DNA of 64,000 nt from Oceanirhabdus sp942490885. GTDB lineage: Bacteria > Bacillota > Clostridia > Clostridiales > Clostridiaceae. The DNA is taken from positions 3,472,001 to 3,536,000 of the forward strand of contig CALNYT010000002.1 of NCBI GenBank assembly GCA_942490885.1. Reading direction: 5' to 3'. Under the pieces are notes generated by a model. The model saw nothing but the letters and a program-made list of their open reading frames with translations, was not told the origin of the DNA and searched no databases. The translations under genes were made by a program, and so were the position numbers. The first letter of the stretch is position 1; every line of letters begins with the position of its first letter. Below are positions 1-9,048 of this stretch, piece by piece.

Positions 1-649
1 CCTTTAAAACTATTTGATTTTTTTCTTCTTCAATATTTGATATTTCTATTGATGGAATTCCCTTAAATATTTGTTCTATTTTAAGGCTATAATCCTTTTC
101 ATCTATATCCCCTGTAACTATAAAAACCATTTTATTAGCAACAAAATGTTTCACATAATAATCTATAACTTCTTCCTTAGAAATAGCTATTATTCCTTCT
201 GCACTACCAATAGATGATCTACTATTAGTACTCCCATTACTCCCCTCATTGAGGAGAATTGAATACCAATCGTTCAATTTACTGCTATTTTGAAATATCT
301 CCCTCATTAAAACTACTTTTTCTTCTTTTAATCCAATATCATCAACTTTAAAGTCCAAGATAATATCACGAAAGAATTTCAAACTTTCATGAAAATACTC
401 TTTAGTAATATTTAAATCTATACTCGTAAACTCCTTAGACGTTATAGCATTAACTATCCCACCTTTATTCTCTATTTCCCTCATTCTATTTTTATTATTT
501 CCGGCAAAAAGCAAGTGTTCACATAAATGGGCTGTTCCACTATTTACATCATATTTGCTACCACCCAATACCAATAACTTCATAGAAATCATATTAGATT
601 GTCTAGCTGTCAAAACATATCTAAATCCATTTTTCATAACCTTGACCAT
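1..649 (-). CDS. M16 family zinc peptidase, N-terminal part (runs off left edge)
   Basis: Partial gene; about 216 N-terminal residues are present and the stop lies beyond base 1. The start is the ATG at 647-649, preceded by an AGGAGA ribosome binding site. The inverted zinc motif HLCEH is at residues 41-45 (HxxEH: two zinc ligands and the catalytic Glu), with the downstream acidic stretch EEKVVLMREI where M16 enzymes supply the third ligand. No signal peptide is visible, so it is probably cytoplasmic. M16 enzymes such as PqqF and its relatives cleave small peptides. It is the last visible gene of the operon running from 9.0 kb and begins 11 bases after the methyltransferase stop, so cleaving a modified peptide is a natural guess (inference). 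A second M16-like gene just outside the window cannot be checked. Confidence 0.85.
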   Translation of the reverse strand, partial: MVKVMKNGFRYVLTARQSNMISMKLLVLGGSKYDVNSGTAHLCEHLLFAGNNKNRMREIENKGGIVNAITSKEFTSIDLNITKEYFHESLKFFRDIILDFKVDDIGLKEEKVVLMREIFQNSSKLNDWYSILLNEGSNGSTNSRSSIGSAEGIIAISKEEVIDYYVKHFVANKMVFIVTGDIDEKDYSLKIEQIFKGIPSIEISNIEEEKNQIVLK

Positions 650-660
650 AATATTTTCTC

Positions 661-1725
661 CTAACCACTAATTACTTGTAATAAAAAACCATATAGTTTT
701 CTGTAATTATTTTTGTAATAATGAACCATATCTCTTTTTAACTTTTGAGTATTTTCTATTTGATTTTCGCCTTTAGCCCAGTAATTTACAATTTCTTGGA
801 TGCATACTTCAAAGTTATTTCTTTCTTCAAGTTTGAACTTTATCTTAAATCCTAATTCCTTTAGTTTTTCTAATTCATCTTCCCACAGTATTCTTCCATT
901 ATTGTCCTCTAGTATCTCTCCAACCATCCAAATCTGACCATGGCTCTTTAAGTATTTATTGCAATTTAATAATATTTTATTTATTATCAACACTCCATCC
1001 TTACCTCCATCACCTGATACATAATAATCCAAATCATTAGGTATCGGCACATATGGCGGATTAGCTACTATCATGTCAAATTTATTATCTATTCCTTCAA
1101 ATAAATCACAATTAATTACTTTTACTTTATTTGAAACGCCATTAAGAATCTTGTTAAACTCAATTACATTACATGCTTCCTTGTTAATTTCAACACAGGT
1201 AACTTTCATATGGTTTCTTTTCGCTGCTAAAATACCTTGTATACCACTACCACTGCAGAGATCTAATAATTCTCCATTTAAGTATTTCATATTATTACAT
1301 AGAATTAATGAATCCAATCCTATATAAATATCTTTTCTATCAAACTTTTTAGGAGAATTCTGATAATATTCAGGACATATACCCACTAAAAAATAACTAT
1401 CCAAATAACAAACTATTGAGTATTCAGAATAAACTTCCTCTCCATCTTTTTTTAATATACCAATATTAAGTAATTCACTAATGAATTCTTTTCCCATTAT
1501 TTCTATTAGTACATCAATTGATATATGTTTTCCATATAAAAATACTTCATATGCTTTGTACAGGTTTTCATCTATATCTTCTCTAATTCTATTAGTCCAA
1601 TTCATATCTGGCCATACTGTACAAAAATGCTGCTTCTCTCTTAATAAGTAAAAAGATATTCCATAATTCAAATCATCCAATTGCTTCTTAAGCCTTTTAA
1701 TAATATTCTCATCAATTATTATCAT
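661..1725 (-). CDS. SAM-dependent methyltransferase, PrmC/HemK-like (NPPY)
   Basis: A 354-residue protein with an N-terminal helical region of about 140 residues and a C-terminal class I methyltransferase domain. Motif I (DLCSGSGIQG) lies near residue 155, the acidic ribose-binding residue is in VTCVEIN, and the catalytic signature NPPYVPIP lies near residue 222. NPPY is typical of enzymes that methylate an amide or amino nitrogen, such as PrmC on glutamine. The start has a GAGGTGG site 5 bases upstream. It overlaps the end of the preceding gene by 14 bases, indicating translational coupling. The N-terminal third resembles that of the preceding gene product, so the two are paralogues, but only this one keeps the SAM and NPPY motifs. 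Its substrate is probably the product of the cluster; housekeeping PrmC is unlikely given the odd N-terminus and the context. Confidence 0.75.
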   Translation of the reverse strand: MIIIDENIIKRLKKQLDDLNYGISFYLLREKQHFCTVWPDMNWTNRIREDIDENLYKAYEVFLYGKHISIDVLIEIMGKEFISELLNIGILKKDGEEVYSEYSIVCYLDSYFLVGICPEYYQNSPKKFDRKDIYIGLDSLILCNNMKYLNGELLDLCSGSGIQGILAAKRNHMKVTCVEINKEACNVIEFNKILNGVSNKVKVINCDLFEGIDNKFDMIVANPPYVPIPNDLDYYVSGDGGKDGVLIINKILLNCNKYLKSHGQIWMVGEILEDNNGRILWEDELEKLKELGFKIKFKLEERNNFEVCIQEIVNYWAKGENQIENTQKLKRDMVHYYKNNYRKLYGFLLQVISG

Positions 1726-2641
1726 TTTTCCACCTCATATCTTCTTTTGACTCAATATAAAGAAAATATTTATATATAGCTCCTCCGTTCATTATCTCTT
1801 CTACTAATCTCTTTTGAATATCAATTTTCTTATTTCTCATTATTCTGTAAATATATCCTCCAAATTCACATAATCCGTTAACCTTTATAGAAACATCTGA
1901 AATACTGTATTTATCCCCTATCTTTTCTTTTTCAAAACTGTATTTTCCAAAGCTAAACCCTGATATAATATATCTATCAAATTTGTTTATCTTTTCCTTA
2001 TACTTTTCAACTATGTGAATCTTATCTTCTAGAATATTCATATTACATATGATAGTTAAGTTATTAGTACTTCTATTATTTTCCCGTGAATTTTCTATAT
2101 CATTAATAAGGCAATTAAATTTAATGATATTTTCATAGTCCTTATTAGAATTCTCAATATTAAAATGTTTTATATTGCAAAGCACTGGTATAATTCCCAT
2201 ATTATCTCCGTTTATATTTACATATTCATCTTTATATCTAACTGTATTAGCAATTTGAACAAGATTATCAAAAATCAACACAGAGTAATCATCTCTTGGG
2301 ATTAATAAATATTTTCCTTGATAAGTTAAAAGTATATAATTTGAATTACTAATAATATTCTTTTTTATTGTTAATATACCAATTTTTTCAAGGAGTTTTA
2401 TTATTTCTAATTCCTCTTGATTAAAACAACTTAACTCCAATTCATCTAATGAAATCAATAATTTATACAGATTGGTACTTTCACCTTTTATTGAATCCAA
2501 GTGCTTGCTCATGAACTTTATTCCTGTTATTAATCCCAAATCTAGACTATTTTTAAAATACATAGATGTTAATCTGTAATATCCTATATCATCTAATTTA
2601 TCTTTAAGAATTTCGACAATATTACCATCTAAATTAATCAT
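1712..2641 (-). CDS. Unknown protein; apparent inactive paralogue of the adjacent methyltransferase
   Basis: About 309 residues. The ATG at 2639-2641 overlaps the stop of the upstream radical-SAM gene and has an AGAGGA site 6 bases away, so I prefer it to the ATG two codons earlier. By eye the protein follows the layout of the 354-residue methyltransferase encoded next: a similar opening (INLDGNIVEILKDKLDDIGY versus IIDENIIKRLKKQLDDLNYG), a GIL- segment near residue 95, and then a Rossmann-like region. The SAM-binding glycine motif is replaced by VNINGDNMG and the NPPY motif by ISGFSFG, so methyl transfer is not expected. It may be a structural or substrate-binding partner of the active enzyme (inference). 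I recognise no named family. Confidence 0.5.
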   Translation of the reverse strand: MINLDGNIVEILKDKLDDIGYYRLTSMYFKNSLDLGLITGIKFMSKHLDSIKGESTNLYKLLISLDELELSCFNQEELEIIKLLEKIGILTIKKNIISNSNYILLTYQGKYLLIPRDDYSVLIFDNLVQIANTVRYKDEYVNINGDNMGIIPVLCNIKHFNIENSNKDYENIIKFNCLINDIENSRENNRSTNNLTIICNMNILEDKIHIVEKYKEKINKFDRYIISGFSFGKYSFEKEKIGDKYSISDVSIKVNGLCEFGGYIYRIMRNKKIDIQKRLVEEIMNGGAIYKYFLYIESKEDMRWKNDNN

Positions 2642-4269
2642 GAACATTCCTCTTTCTTTAAAATATTATAAATTATAGTAGATTTCAGCATTAAAAGTTC
2701 TTCACCACATATAGTAATCATCTTAATTTCATTTTGATCATTTATATAGTATTTGTATATCTCATCCACTGCTTCATTAATATCCCTAATGTCATCCTCA
2801 AATATTTCTTTTATTTTCTCACAGTCTATATTCTCAAGTTTAAATACAACATCAAATAATTTTTCATATCTTTTTGATAAAATATTTTTAACGAGTTTAA
2901 ATTCCTTGTTCTTTTCCTTTTTAATTTTATTTAGTTTCCTAGTAATTATGGCTAGTTCCTCATGGTGAATATTGAAAGAATCTTTTAAAGTGTTAACTAA
3001 ATCATCTTCAATATGATAATCGTACCCCCATACAATTCCCATTTTAGGAACTATAAGTGGATTTCGTTTGAATGTATACTTTTCCCCTTGATACATTTTT
3101 TCAACTTCAGTTCCAGTGTTTAAAATCATTTGTCCAAATTCATTTGGAAACCGGTGATAACCTAATGCTTTAATCATTTCGTGACTTTTTTTGACTTCCT
3201 CAAAGGTTGCATATGGATGAAATCCCATATATCCATATTGAGTGTCTATCTCTAATGCATTTAAAATATCTATTGCTATATTATTTACTTTAGATTTACT
3301 TTTTCTATTATACTTTTCAAAAACATAATCTTCTCCAAACTCTATCCCAATGAAAAGCCTTTGTAGCCCAGCCTCTTTTAATAACTTAAATAAATCATAG
3401 TCTATATCATTGGGTCTGCAACTTAAAGCAAACCGGATATGGTTATTTATTCCTCTTTTAATTATCTCTTCTGCAATTTCCATAGCTCTACTTCTGGATA
3501 ATCCAATAAAATTATCGTCTACAAATTCTATAAACATTTTTTTATCGTCATCTTTTGTATGTCTTTTAAATAACCTTATCATGTATTCAATTTCGCTTAT
3601 TACCCTGGATACACTATGACCTCGCCACTTATTACACTTATAATTATCTGCATAACTATAAAAGCTTTGAATAGCACAATAACTACACGTGCCGTAACAC
3701 CCTCTACTGCTTAACATTGAAATATAGTCAAATTCATTATTCTTTTCATAATATCTGTCTGGAAAAGGGATTGAATCCAAATCCTCAATTAGATTCTCAC
3801 ATTTGTTCATGTTGTTTTCAGTCACAATACCTTGCACTGTTTCAACACTTTCACCACTTATTATTTTTTTTAGTAAATTAACAATAACTTTTTCCCCTTC
3901 AACCATACTTATTGAGTCTACTTCAGATTTAAATCTATTTAATATTTGGTCATGATTAAGTGTTGCAAAATGTCCTCCTATGGTAATATGACCTTTGTAT
4001 CCTTTCTCTCTTAAATTTTCAATTATTGCAAAAGAATTAACCTGATTGTACTGTATGCAACTTATTGCAACAACTTTTGGATTCATATTAATAATCATGT
4101 CTACAACTTGTACATTTTCAAGATTATCAATATAAGCATCTATAATATTAACTTCATAATTATATTCTTTTAATGAACTTGAAAGATAAGATAGTGCTAA
4201 AAGAGAAGTTTTCTTTTGTAATCTCCAAAATTCAAAGTCCAAGTTAGCATTAACTAAACAAGCATCCAT
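2638..4269 (-). CDS. B12-binding-type radical SAM enzyme
   Basis: A 543-residue protein. Residues 1 to about 140 form a cobalamin-binding-like Rossmann domain (IGGHFAT near residue 108; no DxHxxG motif, as in many family members). The radical-SAM domain follows with the 4Fe-4S motif CYGTCSYC (CxxxCxxC) near residue 190. The last 150 residues are helical and family-specific. Relatives methylate unactivated carbon or phosphorus atoms or rearrange ring systems. The start follows an AAGGAGG site, and the ATG directly abuts the stop of the carbamoyltransferase gene. It belongs to the leftward modification operon. Substrate unknown; a C-methylation or other radical step on the cluster product is inferred. 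Confidence 0.8.
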   Translation of the reverse strand: MDACLVNANLDFEFWRLQKKTSLLALSYLSSSLKEYNYEVNIIDAYIDNLENVQVVDMIINMNPKVVAISCIQYNQVNSFAIIENLREKGYKGHITIGGHFATLNHDQILNRFKSEVDSISMVEGEKVIVNLLKKIISGESVETVQGIVTENNMNKCENLIEDLDSIPFPDRYYEKNNEFDYISMLSSRGCYGTCSYCAIQSFYSYADNYKCNKWRGHSVSRVISEIEYMIRLFKRHTKDDDKKMFIEFVDDNFIGLSRSRAMEIAEEIIKRGINNHIRFALSCRPNDIDYDLFKLLKEAGLQRLFIGIEFGEDYVFEKYNRKSKSKVNNIAIDILNALEIDTQYGYMGFHPYATFEEVKKSHEMIKALGYHRFPNEFGQMILNTGTEVEKMYQGEKYTFKRNPLIVPKMGIVWGYDYHIEDDLVNTLKDSFNIHHEELAIITRKLNKIKKEKNKEFKLVKNILSKRYEKLFDVVFKLENIDCEKIKEIFEDDIRDINEAVDEIYKYYINDQNEIKMITICGEELLMLKSTIIYNILKKEECS

Positions 4270-5964
4270 TTAAAGACCATCCTCCTTACAAATCATATAT
4301 GGCCACATAATTAACTTATCTATATTTGTAGACATAAATGTATCTATCGCTTCCAATGGTGTTTCCACTATAGGTTGTCCTGCTACATTATAGGATGTGT
4401 TTAAGGCTACGCTAATACCTGTAATCTTTTTATATTCTTTCAAAATCTCGTGTAGTGGTCCCACTTCATCTTTCACTGTTTGCAATCTTGCCGTACCATC
4501 TACATGTGTTATCCCTGGAAGTCTTTTTTGCCATTCCTTTTTCACTGGTGCAACAAACAACATATGAGGTGATTCAAAATTAATATCAAAATATTCTTCA
4601 GCATCTTCTAAAAGAACAACTGGTGCAAAAGGTCTAAATGCTTCTCTGAATTTTACTCTTGCATTTAATGTATCTTTCATAGTGGGCAATTCAGCAGAAG
4701 CTAAAATACTTCTATGTCCTAGTGCTCTTGGCCCGAATTCACTTCTATCATAATAGAATGCTACTATCTCTCCATCTTTTATAAACTCTGCAACAGTCCT
4801 TGCATCTATTTTTTGAAATTTAATATTTTTCTTTGTTAAAGCATCTAAAATATCTTTCTCAGAATATTTTTTCCCGTATCCAACTTTGTCATCTTTTTTA
4901 TAACCCTTAGTTCTTTCTTCATTTAAATAATTAAAATATCCGTAATAAGCACACCCAACTGCAATTCCTGAATCATTAGTTGCAGGAAAAACATACACCT
5001 CTTCAAACGGAGTTTCCCTTGTTATCTTGTAATTTAAAACTGAGTTAAGAAAAATTCCACCTGACAGGCATAGTTTTTTCATCCCTGTTTTCTCATGTAA
5101 TTTATTTAATAGGTAAATTACTGCATCTTCTAATTCTTTCTGCACTTTATAAGACCAGTCAGTATAAAATTTTTGTTCATACTTGGGCATATCCTTTTCT
5201 CTATTTAATATCTTGGTTAATTCAAAGTTTCTAACTAATTTTTTATAATTTATTTTTATATGACCGTCAGAATGTTCTACTATGTTATTCCAATTATCTC
5301 TATTCTCACCAAATGAACTTAATCCCATAGTTTTACCCGCTTCTGGAATTCCTCCACACTCAAACTCACCAAATTCTTTATTTCCAACAGGGGTAATAAA
5401 ATCGATTTTTGTGGTTATATAGTTATAGAATAATCCCAAACTTAATTCTTCCTTAATATCTATAACCCTACGATTGATTACTTCAAATTTTCCATCATTC
5501 ACAATAAACATTGTTTCTGATTCCATTTTACTAGGATCATTATCTATAAAGCTTCCCATTCCATCAGCCACTAAAACAGCAGCATCTTTAAACCCTGAGG
5601 CATAATAAGAATTATATGCATGTGCTAAATGATGACTTGGATTGGGTAGCTGTATGATTTTACTTTTATTTTTAATAGGTAAGCATTTTCTTAGTAATTC
5701 TAAACTAACATCATTACAAGCAATATTTCCTACTATTAAATCCAAATCATCTATTGATAATTTAGCCTCATCTAAGCAATATGTAATAGACCTAATTGGA
5801 ATTTCTTTGACTAATTTATTTAAATACCCTCCAAATATATATCCAATACTATGCTTAATTCTATCTATTCTTTCTTCTTCAATTGCTACAAAAATTTCAT
5901 CATTTTTCAAAAGACAGGCGCTTCTATCGTGTCCTAAATTTACACCTAAAACCCACTTATCCAT
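4270..5964 (-). CDS. NodU/CmcH/TobZ-type O-carbamoyltransferase
   Basis: About 564 residues. The N-terminal half is an actin/HSP70-like Kae1 domain: it opens GVNLGHDRSACLL, carries the metal-binding HHLAHAYNSYYASGF near residue 120 and the VADGMGS nucleotide loop. The C-terminal YrdC-like part carries FYDRSEFGPRALGHRSIL. These are hallmark motifs of enzymes that make carbamoyl-AMP from carbamoyl phosphate and ATP and transfer the carbamoyl group to a hydroxyl, as in nodulation factors, cephamycin, tobramycin and novobiocin. Two ATG codons (5967 and 5964) follow a GGGGTG site; the second has the better spacing. Its operon position between radical-SAM genes implies that the pathway makes or uses a hydroxylated scaffold. 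Confidence 0.88.
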   Translation of the reverse strand: MDKWVLGVNLGHDRSACLLKNDEIFVAIEEERIDRIKHSIGYIFGGYLNKLVKEIPIRSITYCLDEAKLSIDDLDLIVGNIACNDVSLELLRKCLPIKNKSKIIQLPNPSHHLAHAYNSYYASGFKDAAVLVADGMGSFIDNDPSKMESETMFIVNDGKFEVINRRVIDIKEELSLGLFYNYITTKIDFITPVGNKEFGEFECGGIPEAGKTMGLSSFGENRDNWNNIVEHSDGHIKINYKKLVRNFELTKILNREKDMPKYEQKFYTDWSYKVQKELEDAVIYLLNKLHEKTGMKKLCLSGGIFLNSVLNYKITRETPFEEVYVFPATNDSGIAVGCAYYGYFNYLNEERTKGYKKDDKVGYGKKYSEKDILDALTKKNIKFQKIDARTVAEFIKDGEIVAFYYDRSEFGPRALGHRSILASAELPTMKDTLNARVKFREAFRPFAPVVLLEDAEEYFDINFESPHMLFVAPVKKEWQKRLPGITHVDGTARLQTVKDEVGPLHEILKEYKKITGISVALNTSYNVAGQPIVETPLEAIDTFMSTNIDKLIMWPYMICKEDGL

Positions 5965-6021
5965 CATCTTCACCCCACATCTTATACTTTATCAAAGTTA
6001 AATTAACACATATTTAAACAT

Positions 6022-7050
6022 CTATACTGCGTTATAATCATTTTTCTTAACCTTGCTTTCTATATATTTTGAGATAGCATCTTCATAATAAATTTTCTGT
6101 GCTTCTCTGCTTATATTATGAAATTCACAATTAATATCTGCTTTATCTGAAATTTTATTATTAACTTCATAATTTACAGCTGCACAAAACTGGTTACATC
6201 TTGACTTTTTATTATAATTGCAACTATTTAATTGCTTACTAATCTCATTCATAAATATATTTCCTTTTTCTATGTAATTATTATCTTCAACATTTCCCAA
6301 TAAAAATTGGTCATAAATCAATCTATAACATGGATATATATTTCCTTTTACATCTATTGCTATTTGATTACTTCCAGCTCCACAAAAAAGTCTTTTATTA
6401 TTTTTTTTACTAAAATTCATTAATTTTATTTGTTTATTAGTAATCCACTTAGCAATTTTAATGAATTCCTCTTTTAAAACTTCCAGTTCTTCTTTTTTCC
6501 ACTGAAGTTGTCTTGCTATATCTACATATAACCTTGTGACACCAATTCCTTCAAGATATTCTACACTTTCAAATAACTCCTCTACAGTTTGAGGTGTTAT
6601 TACTATTTTGCATACAGAATCAATTTCATATTTTTTAAGCATTTTACATTTTGAAATAATATTATCAAAAGTGCCTTCACCATTTATAGTTTTTCTATGT
6701 AAATCATGAGATTTTCTTTTACCATCTATACTGTACAAAACAGTAAACTCATTGTTTTTGAAATATTCAGTCATTTCTTTATTTAATAAAGTTAGATTAG
6801 TATTAATAGTAAAATGAAATCTCTCTCTACAATCTTTTAATCTATACACCACATTTTTAATCTTCTCAAATTCTAAAAGGGGTTCCCCTCCAAAGAAAGT
6901 AATGTTTATAAATTCTTTACTATCAAGTAGAAATCTAATAGTCTTATCTAATGTTTCCATAGTCATTGCTCTATTTTTTGACTTATCAACAAAACAATAG
7001 TCACATCTTAAATTACAATTCTCAGTAACATATATTTTTACATCTTTCAA
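6022..7050 (-). CDS. Radical SAM/SPASM enzyme, peptide-maturase type
   Basis: A 342-residue protein. The radical-SAM motif CNLRCDYC (CxxxCxxC) is near residue 12, followed by the FFGGEPLLEF glycine motif. The C-terminal region carries a SPASM-like set of cysteines (CGAGSNQIAID, the YPCYR segment, then SRCNQFC). SPASM enzymes include sulfatase maturases and the enzymes that put carbon or thioether crosslinks into ribosomal peptides (AlbA, PqqE, mycofactocin MftC). The start is a TTG at 7050 with AAGGGG 6 bases upstream. It follows the second U32-like gene by 15 bases. This is the best evidence that the cluster acts on a peptide, but no precursor gene is visible nearby. Confidence 0.82.
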   Translation of the reverse strand: MKDVKIYVTENCNLRCDYCFVDKSKNRAMTMETLDKTIRFLLDSKEFINITFFGGEPLLEFEKIKNVVYRLKDCRERFHFTINTNLTLLNKEMTEYFKNNEFTVLYSIDGKRKSHDLHRKTINGEGTFDNIISKCKMLKKYEIDSVCKIVITPQTVEELFESVEYLEGIGVTRLYVDIARQLQWKKEELEVLKEEFIKIAKWITNKQIKLMNFSKKNNKRLFCGAGSNQIAIDVKGNIYPCYRLIYDQFLLGNVEDNNYIEKGNIFMNEISKQLNSCNYNKKSRCNQFCAAVNYEVNNKISDKADINCEFHNISREAQKIYYEDAISKYIESKVKKNDYNAV

Positions 7051-7065
7051 TTTTATCCCCTTCTT

Positions 7066-7992
7066 TTAAAAAGTAATATAAGGAGTCAATACAATACGTG
7101 TTAGTTTACTTTCATTTATAAATTGTGTAATGTCAATATTTTCATACAAAGTATTAACTACTCCTTTTCCTCGCCGAAAAATCTTTTCTTGTATATCATC
7201 TTTGCTTAACCTTACTATATTATCTAAACACTCTTTTTGGCATTTTAAATCTATACTAAATTTGTTTTCAAAAGAATTATGTATGGATCCAGCTATACAA
7301 TATCTCCCTGAAGTAATATATGTATATGGAAGATTTAATGAGAAAGTATATTCACCAGGAATATTAAAATCTATACCTTGGTAGACAGCATCTAATTCAC
7401 CATGTGATATACCAAGTCTATTCATAAAATCCAAAAAATCTCCCATTGAATATGCTGAACTACGCATATATCTTAGCATACCCACTTCGAGCGGAAGTTT
7501 TTTTAAATTATCAATATAATTTTTTATTCTTGGATCACTTGTCATTTTATGCATTAATCTACCACTTATCATTGTTATATTAGAATAATTCTTATTTACT
7601 AAATTCATTACCCCGTAATCATTTACAATAATCTCCATAGATATATCGTTAATTTTTAAATACTCAAATATTTTAATCAATGAGTTTATTCCCTTATTTG
7701 ACACTAATGGAGTAATTAAGGCTAATCTCAAATTATTCTTATTACAAAAATCAATTACTTTTTCTATAGTAGCTACATCAGGTATTAGATTCTCACAAAA
7801 TTCACTTCCAAAATATATAACATCACAATATATTTCTCTATAATATTCCTTCAGTTTACTTATCACATTTTTATAAACTTTTTCCTGAAATTCAAATATC
7901 GGAGTTGATTTTAGCTTAACTTCTAAATTTTCTAAATTTCTATCAAACCCTTCTAGTTGGTCAATTGTTTGATAAACTACAGCAAATTCCAA
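7066..7992 (-). CDS. U32 family protein, UbiV-like Fe-S protein
   Basis: About 308 residues, TTG start at 7992 with a GAGGTG site. The protein fits the U32 barrel layout: an early YFGSEFC strand, central MEIIVNDYGVMN, and a C-terminal cysteine group (SGRYCIAGS followed by CQKEC) like the Fe-S ligands of UbiV and UbiU. U32 proteins were first called collagenase-like peptidases, but UbiU/UbiV and TrhP/RlhA carry out or support oxygen-independent hydroxylation. I see no classical protease triad. It is adjacent to a second, more typical U32 gene, recalling the paired UbiU-UbiV arrangement. The anaerobic-hydroxylase role is inferred. Confidence 0.65.
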   Translation of the reverse strand: MEFAVVYQTIDQLEGFDRNLENLEVKLKSTPIFEFQEKVYKNVISKLKEYYREIYCDVIYFGSEFCENLIPDVATIEKVIDFCNKNNLRLALITPLVSNKGINSLIKIFEYLKINDISMEIIVNDYGVMNLVNKNYSNITMISGRLMHKMTSDPRIKNYIDNLKKLPLEVGMLRYMRSSAYSMGDFLDFMNRLGISHGELDAVYQGIDFNIPGEYTFSLNLPYTYITSGRYCIAGSIHNSFENKFSIDLKCQKECLDNIVRLSKDDIQEKIFRRGKGVVNTLYENIDITQFINESKLTRIVLTPYITF

Positions 7993-8046
7993 TTTATCAC
8001 CTCATTCTGATATTATTACCTAATTCCTTATTTAACCCATTTAATT

Positions 8047-9042
8047 TTAAAGATCTCTATAATAACAATTCATTTTGCTCTTACAATACCCTACTGCATC
8101 TTTTAATTTCATCATTTCAGTAATAAACTCTTTATGATTATTTGTACTATTGCAAATGTTAATAGCTTTTTTTGCCAATTCTATATGGCTTACCTTGTGT
8201 TCTGTTGGAATTCCTCTTCCAACAATCTTTAAACTTTCAACTCCTAACTCTTGCATTTTTTTCAATGCACACAATCCACATTCACTTAATCGGGTATCTA
8301 AAATTTTATTATCTATTGATGGAATATAATCTTTTTTTCTCCAAATATCATAACCCATGATAGTTTCTTTAAAATTCATATAATCATTGAAAGTAGTTAT
8401 ATCATCATTTTGAGGAATTATATCTATACTCCAATTTTCGCCACAAAAATTTCTATTTTTTATACCATGCGAAGCAAAGCAATTTCCCCCACAGAAGCCA
8501 CATCGTTCTCTAAGTATAAATGGTTCATATTCTAATTCTGGATGTTGTTTCATAATTTCACTAATTTCATTCAAAGTAATATCTCTTGGAAAGGTTATTC
8601 TTTTAACCCCCATATCCTTTAATAAAGCTACACTTTGATTATTTATTGGTAGTGTTTCTCCACTAACTGATACTGGAATTGAAGTATTTTGTATACACAA
8701 TTCTATAACTGGAATACTACTTATAATAACTCCATCAACTTGATATTCTTGGATTTTTTTCAGAAAATCCAGTATCATTTTTTTTTGTTCTTCAATATAA
8801 AACAGATTATTCATAGTAACATAAACTTGTACATCATTTTGGTGTGCAAGTTTTATAATCTTACTTAAACTTTCAAAATCTTTAAGTTGATTTGCATAAT
8901 GATGTCGTCTATTAATAGAAAACATTCTTGAATACTTCTCATCCCATTCTTTTGGTACTACTCCGCAATATAATTCATCAGCTCCAGCTTTAATTAAAGC
9001 TTCTGTCTCTTTCACATTATTAATTGGAGCAAATATTTTCAC
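8047..9042 (-). CDS. U32 family protein (peptidase U32/UbiU-like)
   Basis: About 331 residues. It opens KIFAPINNVKETEALIKAG and continues ADELYCGV, the standard U32 N-terminus. Cysteine clusters follow: ERCGFCGGNC with a later FCGEN near residue 190, and SECGLCALKK near residue 265, as expected for a 4Fe-4S centre. Translation could begin at ATG 9048 or GTG 9042; the GGAGGT site fits the GTG (6-base spacing) better. It is the first gene of the leftward operon and lies opposite a divergently transcribed radical-SAM gene. With the next gene it forms a U32 pair. If the pair hydroxylates without oxygen it would supply the hydroxyl for the carbamoyltransferase (inference). Confidence 0.75.
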   Translation of the reverse strand: MKIFAPINNVKETEALIKAGADELYCGVVPKEWDEKYSRMFSINRRHHYANQLKDFESLSKIIKLAHQNDVQVYVTMNNLFYIEEQKKMILDFLKKIQEYQVDGVIISSIPVIELCIQNTSIPVSVSGETLPINNQSVALLKDMGVKRITFPRDITLNEISEIMKQHPELEYEPFILRERCGFCGGNCFASHGIKNRNFCGENWSIDIIPQNDDITTFNDYMNFKETIMGYDIWRKKDYIPSIDNKILDTRLSECGLCALKKMQELGVESLKIVGRGIPTEHKVSHIELAKKAINICNSTNNHKEFITEMMKLKDAVGYCKSKMNCYYRDL

Positions 9043-9048
9043 ACTCAT

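Noticed and set aside
7066..9042. Calling the U32 pair collagenase-type proteases
   Set aside because: No protease catalytic residues are recognisable, and cysteine groups fit Fe-S U32 proteins better; the family name alone is not evidence for proteolysis.
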